Source of the DNA: Cryoendolithus antarcticus
Lineage: Eukaryota; Ascomycota; Dothideomycetes; Cladosporiales; Cladosporiaceae
Direction of reading: 5' to 3'
DNA length: 64,000 bases
NCBI GenBank assembly: GCA_002077065.1
Contig: NAJO01000055.1
Span: 161,822 to 225,821, forward strand
Each line of letters begins with the position of its first letter. The stretch's first letter is position 1. A program made the translations under genes and the position numbers. This document shows, piece after piece, positions 9,369 through 20,070 of the stretch. Below the pieces are notes generated by a model. It was not told where the DNA came from, ran no database searches, and saw nothing but the letters and a program-made list of their open reading frames with translations.

Positions 9369-10865
9369 ATGAGGGACACCAAGCATCACCTGGAAGTGCT
9401 CGTACACAACCTGTGTAGGGCACGCCAATTACCCCTGTTAGTGACTGATCTCGTCGCCACTCACCTTGACGAGAAAAGGATTGTCACCCTTGGCAGCTTC
9501 TCTCGAGAACTCCATTACTACGTAAGCGCAATCATATATCAGGACGCCGATGTCGCCTTTCGCAAGGACGTAACAGCAATCAGAAGAGCAGCCTTACTTT
9601 TGCGCACATTACGCACGAACGAAGTGACTGCTGGTAGCGTCAGACGGCTCATCGTCACAGGCTGCAGTGTTCATCAATGGGTACCAACGAGCGGGTTCGA
9701 CGACTTAGATGCAAAAAAGGCTGCACACTACGTGAACGGTTTGATCGCACTCCCATCGACGGCCTTGTCGTTGGATCGAGCTCGCCCTATGACCTTAGGC
9801 GCTTTGATTGGTCACACTAGCATCCCAGAGCTCAGTATCCAGATGCTGAAGCTATGTTGTAGAATTGAGGAGTTGACCATTGACTCGACTCTGTTCGAGT
9901 ACCCTGAGTTTCGTAGGTTCCTGGAAAGCGGCGCACTCACGACCATGCGAAATTTGCGGTCCTGTAATATCTGCTTGGATCAGGGCACTACGCACTGTGA
10001 CGAGTACAGTGAGAACGTTGGGATCTACAGGAGCTGGGACCTCTCTATCCTTGGGATATTGTCTATCCCAAATGTCAACTCGATATCGGTCGTCATGACA
10101 CTTGCACCTGAGATAATCAGCCACTTACGCGTGAGCTCCATCACACGACTAGACCTCCGCCATTGTCAGACCGGAGCATCCACACTGGGCGCGTTGCTCG
10201 TTGCGACACCTCAGTTACGCTATCTTGAGTATCGTACCTTGATCGAATGGGGTTGATGGCGTAAATTACGACGCAATTCGTCCAATCCCCAGCCATGGCT
10301 CGATGTGGGTCTCGAAGTGCTGTTCGAAGCACTGTTTCATGTTGGTGGTACACTGGAGGAGCTCAAGACGAGTCAGGGGTATGTGATGAATCACGCCGGC
10401 TACTGCTTTGACGTTTGGCATGGGCCGACAGGATGCGATCATGGGCCACCTGATCGTCATCTTGGACGACTGCCTGCAATGAAACGCCTACGCAATCTTG
10501 AAATCCCCTACGCATCACTGTTCGGTCGCGACGCTCGGAAGTACTCGGTCCAGGATTGGAAGGTTGTCCTGCCACCTTCTTTGCACACTCTAATATTGAC
10601 CGACCATCTGAGCGACGACTGTCGCCATGCTAGAGATGACGGATTATTGGTGCCAATAATCTCGAGCCTCCTGGACTGGTCTATCCTGCGCAGAGTTGCC
10701 GATCGGCTACTGCATTTTGCGATGTATTGCTGCCAGAGTGATGTCTCAGAAAAGGAACGGCCGATCCAGAATGCGCTGTACTACATGTGCCGCCATCGCA
10801 ACATACGCTACTCATTTCAGAAAGAAGACGGCGGCATAGTATACTACACATGGACAGGCCCATGA
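9369..10865 (+). pseudogene. F-box-like/LRR-like protein, copy 2, one in-frame TGA stop
   Basis: Second copy, 499 codons from ATG 9369 to TGA 10865, with a single internal TGA at 10254 (codon 296). Without the internal stop it matches copy 1 end to end: F-box-like N-terminus (LPLLVTDLVATHLDEKRIVTL, SRELHYYVSAIIYQD), then RRAALLLRTLRTNEV, MTLAPEIISHLRVSSITRLDL, TPQLRYLEYRTLIEWG, and after the stop LEVLFEALFHVGGTLEEL, RLPAMKRLRNLEIPYASLFGRDA and PPSLHTLILTDHLSDD. The region just after the stop is about nine residues longer than in copy 1. The only candidate intron there (about 41 bases) breaks the frame. It may be expressed as a truncated 295-residue protein lacking the C-terminal repeat half. 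Function unknown; an SCF adaptor is only a guess. Confidence 0.6.
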
Positions 10866-11640
10866 TCCGAAATGCGAATTACATCCGGCTGAGCCTTTGT
10901 CAATGAGAGAGAGTCGGTTGACATTCCCCCTAACCACTTTTCCTGGTCGATTTGCTCTAGCTTGTCCTAGAGTCGCGAGTCTCCTTTGAGAATTGTAGCC
11001 AGCTGCTGGTGTGTATGGTCCGAGAACGACTGTGTAGGCGTGGTCTGCTGGGCCGCACCGATTTTGCCACCTCAGATCTCCTCGTGGCGCTCAAAATCCA
11101 GTCATGTATTGGTATCGACGGACTGTCGGTGGTTAGTCCATTATCTTGGGCCTACTGATGTGCTGGAGCAACTGTAATGACAGATAGTGCGACCACGTGA
11201 CCAAATTGCACATCGACCATGATTCATTACAACCCACGGCTCGGTCAATCCACCAAGAATGTGAGAATGTCGATGCATGTATCTCCGGGCGCAGGCGCCA
11301 TGTCTCATATCTTCTGCTCCCAGAATAGGTGTCTTTCCGTTTGCTGTTCAGCGCGTGTGAGAAATTCTAGTGGCCTCTCCCGGTCTAGACGTAGAAGGTT
11401 CAATTGCGGACCCGTAGCTCTTCTTTGGTAGAGCTGCTGACTATTTAGTGAAACCTTACCCCGTCCAGACCGTGACGCAAGGCACATCTAGCGTCAATCC
11501 AAAGCCACGTAGCTTGGGGCCGAGTCAAGTGCGGTGAGGCATAAGGTATTGTTGATGAACTTCTTCCCCCGCAATATATTCCTTTCACCGGACCGTCTAC
11601 TTGCTCTATCAACTTGAGTACAATCACCGAGATCATCAGC
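10866..11640. other. intergenic upstream of the eIF5A-C-like gene
   Basis: No supported gene. I looked here for an N-terminal eIF5A domain or hypusine-loop sequence belonging to the next gene and found none. No repeats noted. Confidence 0.5.
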
Positions 11641-12003
11641 ATGGCAGACGAAGCACAGCCAGTGGACCGCAAGCGTGAGCTCCAGCTCGTGAGTGCCTTC
11701 ACGTTCACCAATTTAGAGTATTTATGTTGCAACGTAAACCCACTGACCATTGCGTAGTCTACACTAAAGGACGACGGCACGCTGGTCCTGCTCAACCCTG
11801 ATGGCTCGACCTATGATGATCTGAAGCTGCCAGACAACGACACGGGCAAGCGGATTAAGAAGTTGTACGACCTCGGACATATCTTCAGTAAGTGACTATC
11901 ATCGTATCAAGCCCCCAGCATCGTCTGACGATCGCCAGACGTTGTGGTCCAGACAGACGATAATGGCAAGGACGAGGTGGTCGACGTAGTGGGGACCAGC
12001 TAA
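11641..12003 (+). CDS. eIF5A C-terminal-domain-only small protein
   Basis: A three-exon gene (11641-11688, 11758-11887, 11939-12003) encoding 80 aa. It starts MADEAQPVDRKRELQL and continues STLKDDGTLVLLNPDGSTYD, then DLKLPDNDTGKRIKKLYDLG and a VVVQTDDNGKDEVVDVV ending. This matches the C-terminal OB-fold half of eIF5A (pattern: KR-E-QL..., DDG-L-L-..DG.., DDLKLPE..LG..I...F-D-G). Two of those features are the DDLKLP signature and the G/I...D-G spacing. The N-terminal SH3-like domain with the hypusine lysine is absent, so it cannot be a normal translation factor. Hex-1 of the Woronin body shares the fold but is far longer. Donors GTGAGT and GTAAGT and acceptors TAG and CAG are canonical, and every join keeps frame. 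Role unknown. Confidence 0.8.
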
Positions 12004-12553
12004 GCCAGTCCGCTAGGGAAGTGACGTGGATAGTGCCATCAGACAGCGACACGTATCTCACTGGAAGTCAAAGACCTCTCAATCAGGACTGCGTCAGATG
12101 GCTATCAGACCCCGATCCTCATTCCATGTTACCTCACTGTCGCCCGTTCACGTCACTTCACTCCCCCTCCCCGGTGTACCTTCCCAGATGAGCAGTGCCA
12201 AGTCTCCCCGCCAAACTTCGTCACATCCAATCCATCTCGAAAGGCTGAAGTGAAGTTCCCATTGACTTTTGACACACTTGCACTTCGACGCAGAATTGCA
12301 CAAGCACATCGCTCCGTGCGCTTTCGAATCAGGCTTTCGCCATCGAGATCACATGGAGAGCTTTCCTTCGCCTGAGATCTCTTGACTTCGCCACTTCCGC
12401 CTACTGCTCGCGAAATCCATCATCATCATCCGCCACACAATACCTACAAATCTCCTTAGCACAAAAGTCGCGTGACCATACGCAGAGTAGAGCGACTACG
12501 AAAGCCGAGTGTCGTGCCTTTCCTCCTGTATTCGCAATCGCAGACCACCCATC
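12004..12553. other. intergenic, TMA46 promoter and leader
   Basis: No gene. A C/T-rich stretch around 12120-12250 resembles the pyrimidine tracts common upstream of fungal start codons. Confidence 0.45.
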
Positions 12554-13621
12554 ATGCCACCCAAGAAGGCTCAGAATGAGCCTAAAAAGGTCAAGCCCAA
12601 TGCCGATGACAAAACTTTTGGCATGAAGAACAAAAAGGGCGGGGCAGTACAAAAGCAGATCCAGCAACTCCGGCAACAACATGCTGCTGGTGGATCCCCC
12701 GAGGAGAAGAAGAAAGCAGCCGACAAGCTGCAGCGAGAGAAAGAGAAGGCCGCCGCCGAGCAGGCTATGCGCGAGACAGCGGAACTCTTCAAGCCGGTGC
12801 AGATACAGAAAGTGCCATTTGGAGTGGATCCGAAGACAGTGCTCTGTCAGTTCTTTGCCAAGGGTCATTGCGACAAGGGTAGGAAGTGCAAGTTTAGTCA
12901 TGACCTCGAAGTTGGGAGGAAGACGCAGAAGAAGAGTCTGTACACTGATGTGCGAGATGGCGATCAGGAAGAAGAAGCTGAAGGCGGAGAGAAGAAGAAG
13001 GACGATATGACAGAATGGGATGAGGAGAAGCTAAGGCAAGTGGTTATGAGCAAGCACGGGAACCCCAAGACCAGCACGGACAAGGTTTGCAAGTTCTTCA
13101 TCGAGGCTGTTGAAAATGGGAAATATGGCTGGTTCTGGACGTGTCCGAATGGAGGCGATACGTGCATGTACAAGCATTCCCTGCCTCCTGGCTTCGTTCT
13201 GAAGACGAAGGAGCAGAGGGCTGCCGAGAAGGCATTAATGGACAAGTCACCACTGGCAACGCTCACACTAGAGGATTTCCTGGAAAGCGAGAGGCATAAG
13301 TTGACAGGCACCCTCACGCCGGTCAACCCGGAGACGTTTGCCAAGTGGAAGAAAGAGCGGTTGGATAAGAAGGCTGCCGAAGAAGAGGCGAAGCGTGCGC
13401 AGGAGGCTACGGGCAGGGCAATGTTCGAGAAGGGAGATTGGCAGGCTTCGGAAGGCGAAAGCGATGACGATGATGGGGATGATGACGGCGGGTTGAATCT
13501 GTCCGCTCTACGAAGGGAGACAGAAGCTCTGCGAGCCAAGCGGGAAGATGAGCGGCTGGCCAAGCTATTTGGTGGTACTGTCGACGCAGGAAACGCGACA
13601 CCCGAGCTCAATGGCGACTGA
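12554..13621 (+). CDS. TMA46: CCCH zinc-finger translation factor Tma46 (DFRP1 family)
   Basis: Ribosome-associated partner of the Rbg1/DRG1 GTPase. Single exon, 355 aa, with the start set at MPPKKAQNEPKK, the conserved family N-terminus; an open frame reaches further upstream without a better start. A lysine/glutamate-rich helix (residues about 40-75) precedes zinc finger 1 (about 95-117, C-x7-C-x5-C-x3-H in CQFFAKGHCDKGRKCKFSH). Zinc finger 2 follows (about 177-208, CKFFIEAVENGKYGWFWTC... CMYKH). The DFRP region (about 232-290, LTLEDFLESERHKL, LTPVNPETFAKWKKER) binds Rbg1 in the known family. The tail is acidic (GESDDDDGDDDGG). Length and domain order fit yeast Tma46 and human ZC3H15. Confidence 0.96.
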   Translation: MPPKKAQNEPKKVKPNADDKTFGMKNKKGGAVQKQIQQLRQQHAAGGSPEEKKKAADKLQREKEKAAAEQAMRETAELFKPVQIQKVPFGVDPKTVLCQFFAKGHCDKGRKCKFSHDLEVGRKTQKKSLYTDVRDGDQEEEAEGGEKKKDDMTEWDEEKLRQVVMSKHGNPKTSTDKVCKFFIEAVENGKYGWFWTCPNGGDTCMYKHSLPPGFVLKTKEQRAAEKALMDKSPLATLTLEDFLESERHKLTGTLTPVNPETFAKWKKERLDKKAAEEEAKRAQEATGRAMFEKGDWQASEGESDDDDGDDDGGLNLSALRRETEALRAKREDERLAKLFGGTVDAGNATPELNGD

Positions 13622-14381
13622 TGAGCCACGAATAGACGAACCTTCATGAGTGGCAGAGCGCCACTGTTCACAATTTCGGGCGACGACGTCTGCCGCCTGT
13701 AGGGCATAGCGTCCAAGATCGCGGCGCTGCGATGTAGGCGTCTGAGAATGGGCCAGCAGGCCAATGCATCTCGATGGTATGACCTCTTCCGACCGCACAT
13801 GAGATGTGCGTAGCTCCACCATGTTGAAGAGCCTCGATAGCTAAGCCCAATGGTGGCTTCAAATGCGTCGCACGATGCATACGTCTCTATCTCCACTATC
13901 ATAGTACAGCCTGGTCTATGTATATTCCAACAGCGCGTGCACTCTACTCTCTTGCCGACAAGCAATGCCGAAGTCAGTCCAGTCCTCAGACAACAAAACA
14001 AAAGCTCTGGAGGTGGCTCGGCCGACTCATGATCCGAGAGCCGTGTGAAGTCGATCAAGCTCCGCAATGGTGGTGGCTTGACTCGTCATCTAACGGCGGA
14101 TCATCGGCACAGTTTGCGACGCTCTCCAGCCAGTGAACAACGAGAACAAGGGACGACGTGGTAGACGGAGCGAATGTATGAGGCGCGGTGTCTGCGCGAG
14201 AGGCTCTGGAGTGGTCGTTTCGAATCTTGGCGTGTCTGCATGAATTGAGTTCTCGCAATAAATTCTCATTCACGCAGAAGGTCGTTCCTTCCTCGTGTGA
14301 AGGTGGTCATTCTTCGGATACCGGCAGTCGTGAAGCGGGCAACCCTAAGTCACCGGTCTTCGCTTCTGGGTCGACCTCTCG
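13622..14381. other. intergenic upstream of the telomere-binding gene
   Basis: No gene. A long antisense frame that begins here and runs under TMA46 is a shadow of the acidic/lysine-rich coding sequence. Confidence 0.5.
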
Positions 14382-16409
14382 ATGCCTACCGGCAGTGAGT
14401 ATCACCATAATTACACCTCATATGCGCTTTGGACATCGATGTAGGCGCAGGCTGATGATCATGTACAGCTCTACAGCTCACCGAAGTACGCAGCCACTTC
14501 GGCCTGAGCGCAGCCCAGTCGCGAGACCTGGGCGAGCTGCACGAGCGCATGAACAAGAGAAGGCGGCTGGATGATGGCGCGAACACGGGCTATGAGCATA
14601 TAACAGGCACTGGACCATGGCTACAAAGCCCATATGGTGCGCAGCAGAGCGTGGTAGCAGCCGGCGGCGACGTGAACCCCTATGGAGAGCTTGCCGGCTA
14701 CAGGCAAATGCAGAGCATGGAGTGGGAGCAAAGCTATCAGCCTACACCGCAATACTATACGCACAGCTATCAGGTTGAAGATGCTCATCGAGACGGAGGT
14801 GTGGCTGGACAGAACGCCAAAGCCGGCTTTCATTCGTTATGGCCGACGGACGCCCAGGTCCCGGAATCTGTGTCGAATGGTATTTCGGACATGCACTTCT
14901 CGATGAACCATACCAGTCCAGCTGTCCGTCAGCAGAATATAGTATTCGGAAACGGCACTCGCGTCTACGGGCCGGTTCCTTTCGCCCTCACTGACCACAT
15001 CGAAACGCAGCAACAGCATCCACAGCCTCAACTGCAACAGCAACAGCAACATGCGACGGACTACTACGAGGACGTCAGCATGCACCTCAAGCTGCAAAGT
15101 CTACCGATATTGGACAACTTGGTGAGCCAAGTCGGCCGGCAGATTTCCCATCAACGGTACTAATTGAATTACATCATAGGCAACTCAGATCATCCAGAAC
15201 ATCGCCACAATGAGTTCTTCGCATCTGCAGCAACTCGCGCAGAGTTGTGGAAGCGAGGAGTGCCAGCCCTACATAGCGCTGAAGAACCTCTTCGACCAAA
15301 CGCGAAAAGTGTACCTACGCGACACGCCCTTCATCGACGCATTCGCAATTCACCTCTTCTTACCTCACCAGCAGAATATATTTCGCAAAGCGAACATTGC
15401 AACGCTCATGTCTACCATCCTTGGAGCGCACGATGTATCGCTACGGCATCTCGACACCTACTTCCTTTCAATATTCGTCCCCTTGGGCCAGAGATTACTG
15501 AAATGGCAAGGAGCAATGTATCTGGAGCTCAAGACACAAGCTTACATCTCGTCACTGATGAGTGGTCAGGTCGGCGTCAAAATTTTGCTGGAGGACCTTT
15601 TCGGAGAAGATTTGGAGAGCAATCTACGATCACGTCACTCGGACGCGCCGTCACTGTCTCCTGCAGAACAAGACTTTATCGATCGATGTCGGTCACGAAA
15701 ATCTTACCTTATGGCAGAGACGCTGGCGCCAAATGCCTTGCAAGAGCTGCGACGAAAGTACCAGTGGACCGAATTCACTCGAGAGCTTGCAGCTGCTTGT
15801 AGCCGCAATGCTGATAGCCTTTTGAATGCCTCACCGCGTGCACAGATGACGGCGGCCGGGCTGAGAACCAGTGAAGTGACGAGCACTGGAGCCATGGAGA
15901 AAGCTGATATGTTCAATACTGCCCGTCGCCGCAGCAAGCTAGCTTCAACTCCAAGGGCCTCGAACACTGCATCACCTCCAACAAGAAAGGCTTTGGCATC
16001 ACTACTGGAGACATCACAGACCTCGTCCAGTAAAGGCACGCCTGTCAGTACATCAGGTAACGCCACGCGCCAGCCATGGACAAAGGCCGAAGAAGAAGCA
16101 CTCGTAGCGGGACTCGAACAGGTCGATGGTCCTCACTGGTCTCAGATTCTTGCGTTGTACGGACGGGGCGGATCCCGAAGTGAAGCACTGAAAGATCGAA
16201 ACCAGGTGCAGCTCAAGGACAAGGCTAGGAACTTGAAGTTGTGGTATCTTAAAACTGGACGGGAGGTTCCACAGAGTCTGAAGGGTGTGACAGGCGAATT
16301 GAGGAAGCGCGGAAGCGCGAGAGCCAGGGCCGCTTTTGCGACTGGGGATGGCGATGAGGAGGCAGAGGTGCTGCGGCCGGCGAAGGATGGGACGAGGTCC
16401 AAAGGGTGA
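14382..16409 (+). CDS. TBF1: TTAGGG-repeat-binding Myb protein, Tbf1-like
   Basis: Nuclear DNA-binding protein of 631 aa; exons 14382-14394, 14469-15121 and 15180-16409. Exon 1 is 13 bases (MPTG). N-terminal region: LTEVRSHFGLSAAQSRDL, basic NKRRRLDDG, then a Gln-rich stretch. From about residue 210 a TRFH-like dimerisation region follows (LPILDNLATQIIQNIA, LKNLFDQTRKVY, HLFLPHQQNIFRKANIATLM, DTYFLSIFVPLGQRLLKW). The C-terminal Myb domain (about 519-580) has PWTKAEEEALVAGLEQV, HWSQILALYG and the telobox-type helix LKDKARNLKLWYLKTGREVP. Tbf1/TRF proteins bind TTAGGG-type repeats at telomeres or promoters; which applies here cannot be told. The second intron has a CTAAT branch-site-like sequence near 15160. 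The short first exon was inferred from the in-frame upstream reading. Confidence 0.85.
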
Positions 16410-16733
16410 CGGAAGGTCATCGGCTGAAAACAACGATATTCATGCACTGACTACATATCGAATGCCCACTTTGTGTTATTGCCATTGCAGCGGCGTGCGA
16501 ACTAGTACATGTTCAGGCCAGGTTCAGCACGAGTATGTCAGACCCTAACCCTACAGTCGTGACTTCCCGTCCGAACCTAAGCTTCAGCCACATTCGCGCG
16601 CAGCTTCAAGGAGATAGCCCAGCATTTTATACATCAGGTAGCAGCTTTCTCAAGAATCACCAATTTCCACATAACCTCCCCCGATATCTACAATTCGAAC
16701 CCCTTCCGCTTACGCGACCAACGACCAGCCATC
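16410..16733. other. short intergenic, promoter of the COPI-associated gene
   Basis: About 320 bases between same-strand genes, with no reading frame of note; it holds a terminator for one gene and the promoter of the next. Confidence 0.4.
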
Positions 16734-17686
16734 ATGGACTTCTCCGACATCTTGTCAGCCCTTCCTTTCGCGCCTGATGCGCCGCGTCGCTACCAGAGGA
16801 GCATTGTACTGACGGATATTGGGCGCGCAGTCGCATAGTGAACCTCGCCGTTGGTGTGGGAATGGTACTTGGAGGCGTGGGACAGTTCTTCGAATTGGGC
16901 GTGTACGACTCTCTGGTCCCAGGCGCTACGATGGAAGGATGTTGTGCAGGGCAAGAGTTGACACTTGGGACAATACAGAAAGACGATCATCATTGGCATA
17001 TTTGCGATTGTGTTTGGCCTTAGTGAGTCTGCTTGTGAGAAGCCTTGTGCGGGAGGGAGCGGTTTGCTGACCATGCACTGTAGCGACGGCATTGCTTGGT
17101 GAGCGCAATTGGATCTGCTCAAGAGTGGGTGATAGGGTACTGACGATACGCAGAGTTCCAGATCCCGCCTGTGGCTTCGAAATGTAAGTCTATGCCCTGC
17201 GTCAGAAGTGCTGTGTCGATTCAAGGGGATCGGCCTTACGCTGGCCGGATGAGCAAAGCGCTCCGCCCCCAAATAACCATTCTCGGGAGCCCTTGGAGTG
17301 GCCCTACGCAACTCACGCTGACACTTTGAACAGATGCCTCGTTCATGTTCAGCTTCGTCGGGCGTGGAGTCTGTAAGTCTCCCACCATTGCGCGAGAACA
17401 CGCTTCTTCGAAGCAGAAAGGATGCGCGTGGCTCTGGCGCGTACTAACAACACGCAGTCTACTTCTTCCTGGGCATGGTGATAGTCGGCGAAAACTGGTA
17501 TCAATTCGTACCCGGCGGCATTGTCGCACTGGTAGGCGTAGGCTACATTGCTCTCGAGTTCATCCCAAGCATTGAGCCGCCTGCGAACATGAGGTGAGAC
17601 GAGTATGCGCTGCGAACAGCGAGGGAACTTGTGCTGACACGTCTTTCAGGGACGCGGACGCTGGTTGGGGAGCCGAACAAGTATAG
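16734..17686 (+). CDS. COPI-associated integral membrane protein, eight exons
   Basis: Small tetra-spanning Golgi/vesicle membrane protein of the COPI-associated family, 130 aa. Exons: 16734-16753, 16831-16902, 16979-17022, 17084-17098, 17154-17183, 17334-17372, 17458-17593 and 17650-17686. The product begins MDFSDIFRIVNLAVG and continues with VGMVLGGVGQFFELGV, IIIGIFAIVFGLTTALLEFQIPP, YASFMFSFVGRGVFYFFLGM, a fourth helix (GGIVALVGVGYIALEF) and the conserved tail IPSIEPPANMRDADAGWGAEQV. The joined frame reproduces the family pattern without gaps. Exon 4 is a 15-base micro-exon. More than half of the gene is intron, so no single open frame reveals it. The first donor (GTCAGC) is weak; the rest are normal. 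Confidence 0.9.
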
Positions 17687-18391
17687 AACGCTGCCCATCG
17701 GATCGCAGCTCAGCGCGCTGTGACTGAAGTCTGCGCCTCGTCCCGACGAAGCGTGTCATACACTGTGGGAGTGAGGCCAGGTGTGAGGAAGCGGAACAAG
17801 ATTTGGTGGAGGAACCGACCCTACAAGCACTCGCACCTGAGCTATGGCGTTCGGGCTTAGTGCCCAGGAGGCAGTGTAGGAATATATGTCCTAGTATGAA
17901 CTCACTTCTTGCATTCGCAATACTGGGTCGATCTATCCTCCATGTGCCGCGTGCTGTCTTCATCTTTCACCTGTTGGTTTGCGCCAGAGCGATGTGATGC
18001 TGAAGAGCTGTGATTGGTCGGCGCGCGGGATCTCGCCGCTTCCGCGATCTGATCCCAAACCCTTGCCACAAGCACGCGGCATCTAGACTCCATCACCTAA
18101 CCAACTTCGACATCAACACTCATCGGCGCGCAGCCTCTTTGCTTAGGGTGATACGATTATTCTTGGACGGAACCCACCTGTCTGCTTCACTGGATCGTTA
18201 TTGACTGCGATTCTCAGAGACCTGGGTGAGCATTCATCACTGGACCCAGTATCGCGAGTGAACGAACTGCCATATTCGAGATCTGCATAGTGACCAGCGA
18301 CTTTCACAACGTGTGGGAGCGTGGCGACTGCACATTCGCTGTCTGCGTCTTATTCGCGTATCGCGAGTCAGCGCTGCCGCAGGAGGCAGAG
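17687..18391. other. intergenic, promoter of the SreA-type gene
   Basis: No gene. An open frame extends upstream of the chosen SreA start to about 18290 but contains no ATG. Confidence 0.45.
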
Positions 18392-20070
18392 ATGTCGGCA
18401 ATGACCGAGCAACGCAAATCTTTGCCAGCGTCGCCACCGACCCTGGCAGTGGACCTTCACGCGACGTCACACACTGAGCGATCACAGCAAGACCTGGAGA
18501 TTGCACGGCAGCTCCAAAATTTTCAATCACAAGTCGTAGCTCAGCCTGAGCCGTACAGCTACCCATCCGCGGAATCATCAGAACAGCCCGGGAATGGCGC
18601 ACCTCATCTGGTGGAGTCCAATGATTTCAGTGACGCCAACGGCGAGCAACGTGCATTCCAAGACTTTGGCGAGAGTTCGCAGCAAATGTCGTACCAGCAA
18701 TCGCTCCAATTCACGCCGCTTCAACAACAGCAGCCGCAGGACAGTCCTTCACCTAACAGCAGGTCGACTACTGCAGGACAGGTATGCAGGTATGTTTCAC
18801 GATTGTTATCCATGATAGTAATATCAGAGCGCTGACAGTGACAGTAACTGCGGGACTACTAAAACACCCTTGTGGCGGAGGTCTCCTGCTGGTGCTGTCA
18901 TATGCAATGCATGTGGACTGTACTACAAGGCGCGAAACCAGATGCGACCGGTAGGCCTCAAGCGCGGAGCACCTCCAGCAGGCCCAATGCAGGCGAACTT
19001 TGGTGGCGGGCACGGAGGCGATCCCTCACATCCCCCGTGCATTGTCCAGGGCGGCGCCACATACGTCTCTGCCAACCACACTAACAATGGGACATGTCCC
19101 GGGGGCGGGCGCTGCAACGGTACTGGCGGTCACGACGGGTGCAATGGATGCCCAGCATACAACAATCGGATCTCCAAGACTGCTCAAGTCGCCCTGAGGC
19201 ATGCCAGTCAAGGACCGCAAGATCCAAATCAGACCGGACAGGGCAATGACGTGAATTCGGATCAGTCGCAGTCCTTTCAGCAGAGCCTGGTGATAGCTTG
19301 TCAGAACTGCGGAACCACCATTACTCCGCTGTGGCGGCGAGATGAATTGGGCAATACGATATGCAATGCATGCGGTAAGATATCATACAGCATCGGAGCT
19401 CAATCAGGTATGCTGACAGCAAGCAGGACTGTACCACAAGCTTCATGGCCACCATCGCCCTGTGCAGATGAAGAAGCCCGAGATCAAGCGGCGCAAGCGA
19501 ACGGTGCCAGCGACTATGGACCACGATGGCGGAAGCGTGTATACAAGTGAGATTGCTGAGAGCGAACGCCAGTCGTTGCCGCCTGGGGTCGATCCGCACT
19601 CGCCATCTTTCCAGAACGGCGATGGACCCAATTCAACTTACTCATACGCGAACCCATATCATCAGGGTGCCCATAACAGACCACCTAGTGGTCCCATCCC
19701 AGTCGACTTCACTGACATGTTCTCTCGCAATGGCCGGCCTTCTGCGCAAAGCAACGTCGACCCCCAGCTTCAGGATTCCTCGTCACGCAAACGATCCTTG
19801 TCGCCGGTCGATGGCTTGCCATCTTACTCACACGCGCAGAATGTAGCCTCACCGACCCTTCACCACACTGAACCGCCATTGCCACGGACACCTGCACTGA
19901 CCGATGAGCCGGCGTCGGGGAGCGGACTGCCCGAGATCGCAGAGTCGAAAGAAGCTCGGCGAGCGCAACTGCAGGCTGAAGCCGACAAGATGAAACGGAT
20001 GTTGGAGGAGAAGGAGAGGGAGATTCGGCAGCTGCTTGCTGACGAAGAGAGCGCGGCGGGCGGGCACTGA
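18392..20070 (+). CDS. sreA: GATA-type transcription factor, siderophore repressor SreA/SRE
   Basis: Iron-responsive repressor of siderophore and iron-uptake genes. Exons 18392-18789, 18845-19374 and 19427-20070 give 523 aa. It has two GATA fingers of the C-x2-C-x17-C-x2-C type: Cys 132, 135, 153, 156 and Cys 285, 288, 306, 309. Both have the PLWRR and CNACGLY cores. Between them (about 216-238) lies the conserved cysteine-rich motif of this family ([24 protein letters not shown]), which in SREA homologues is needed for iron sensing. After finger 2 come [11 protein letters not shown], a basic nuclear-localisation-like stretch, and a C-terminal coiled coil ([20 protein letters not shown]). The intron positions cut each finger. 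The two fingers plus the cysteine-rich region separate it from nitrogen regulators such as AreA. Confidence 0.95.

Noticed and set aside
6300..10865. Selenocysteine or reassigned TGA explaining the in-frame stops
   Set aside because: TGA serves as the normal stop of other genes in the window (for example copy 2 itself, TMA46, HET-C), ascomycetes lack selenoproteins as far as known, and the aligned residues are Gln and Arg.
12964..14067. Minus-strand open frame of 367 codons under TMA46
   Set aside because: Shadow of the acidic and Lys-rich coding strand; Ser-rich with no motif.
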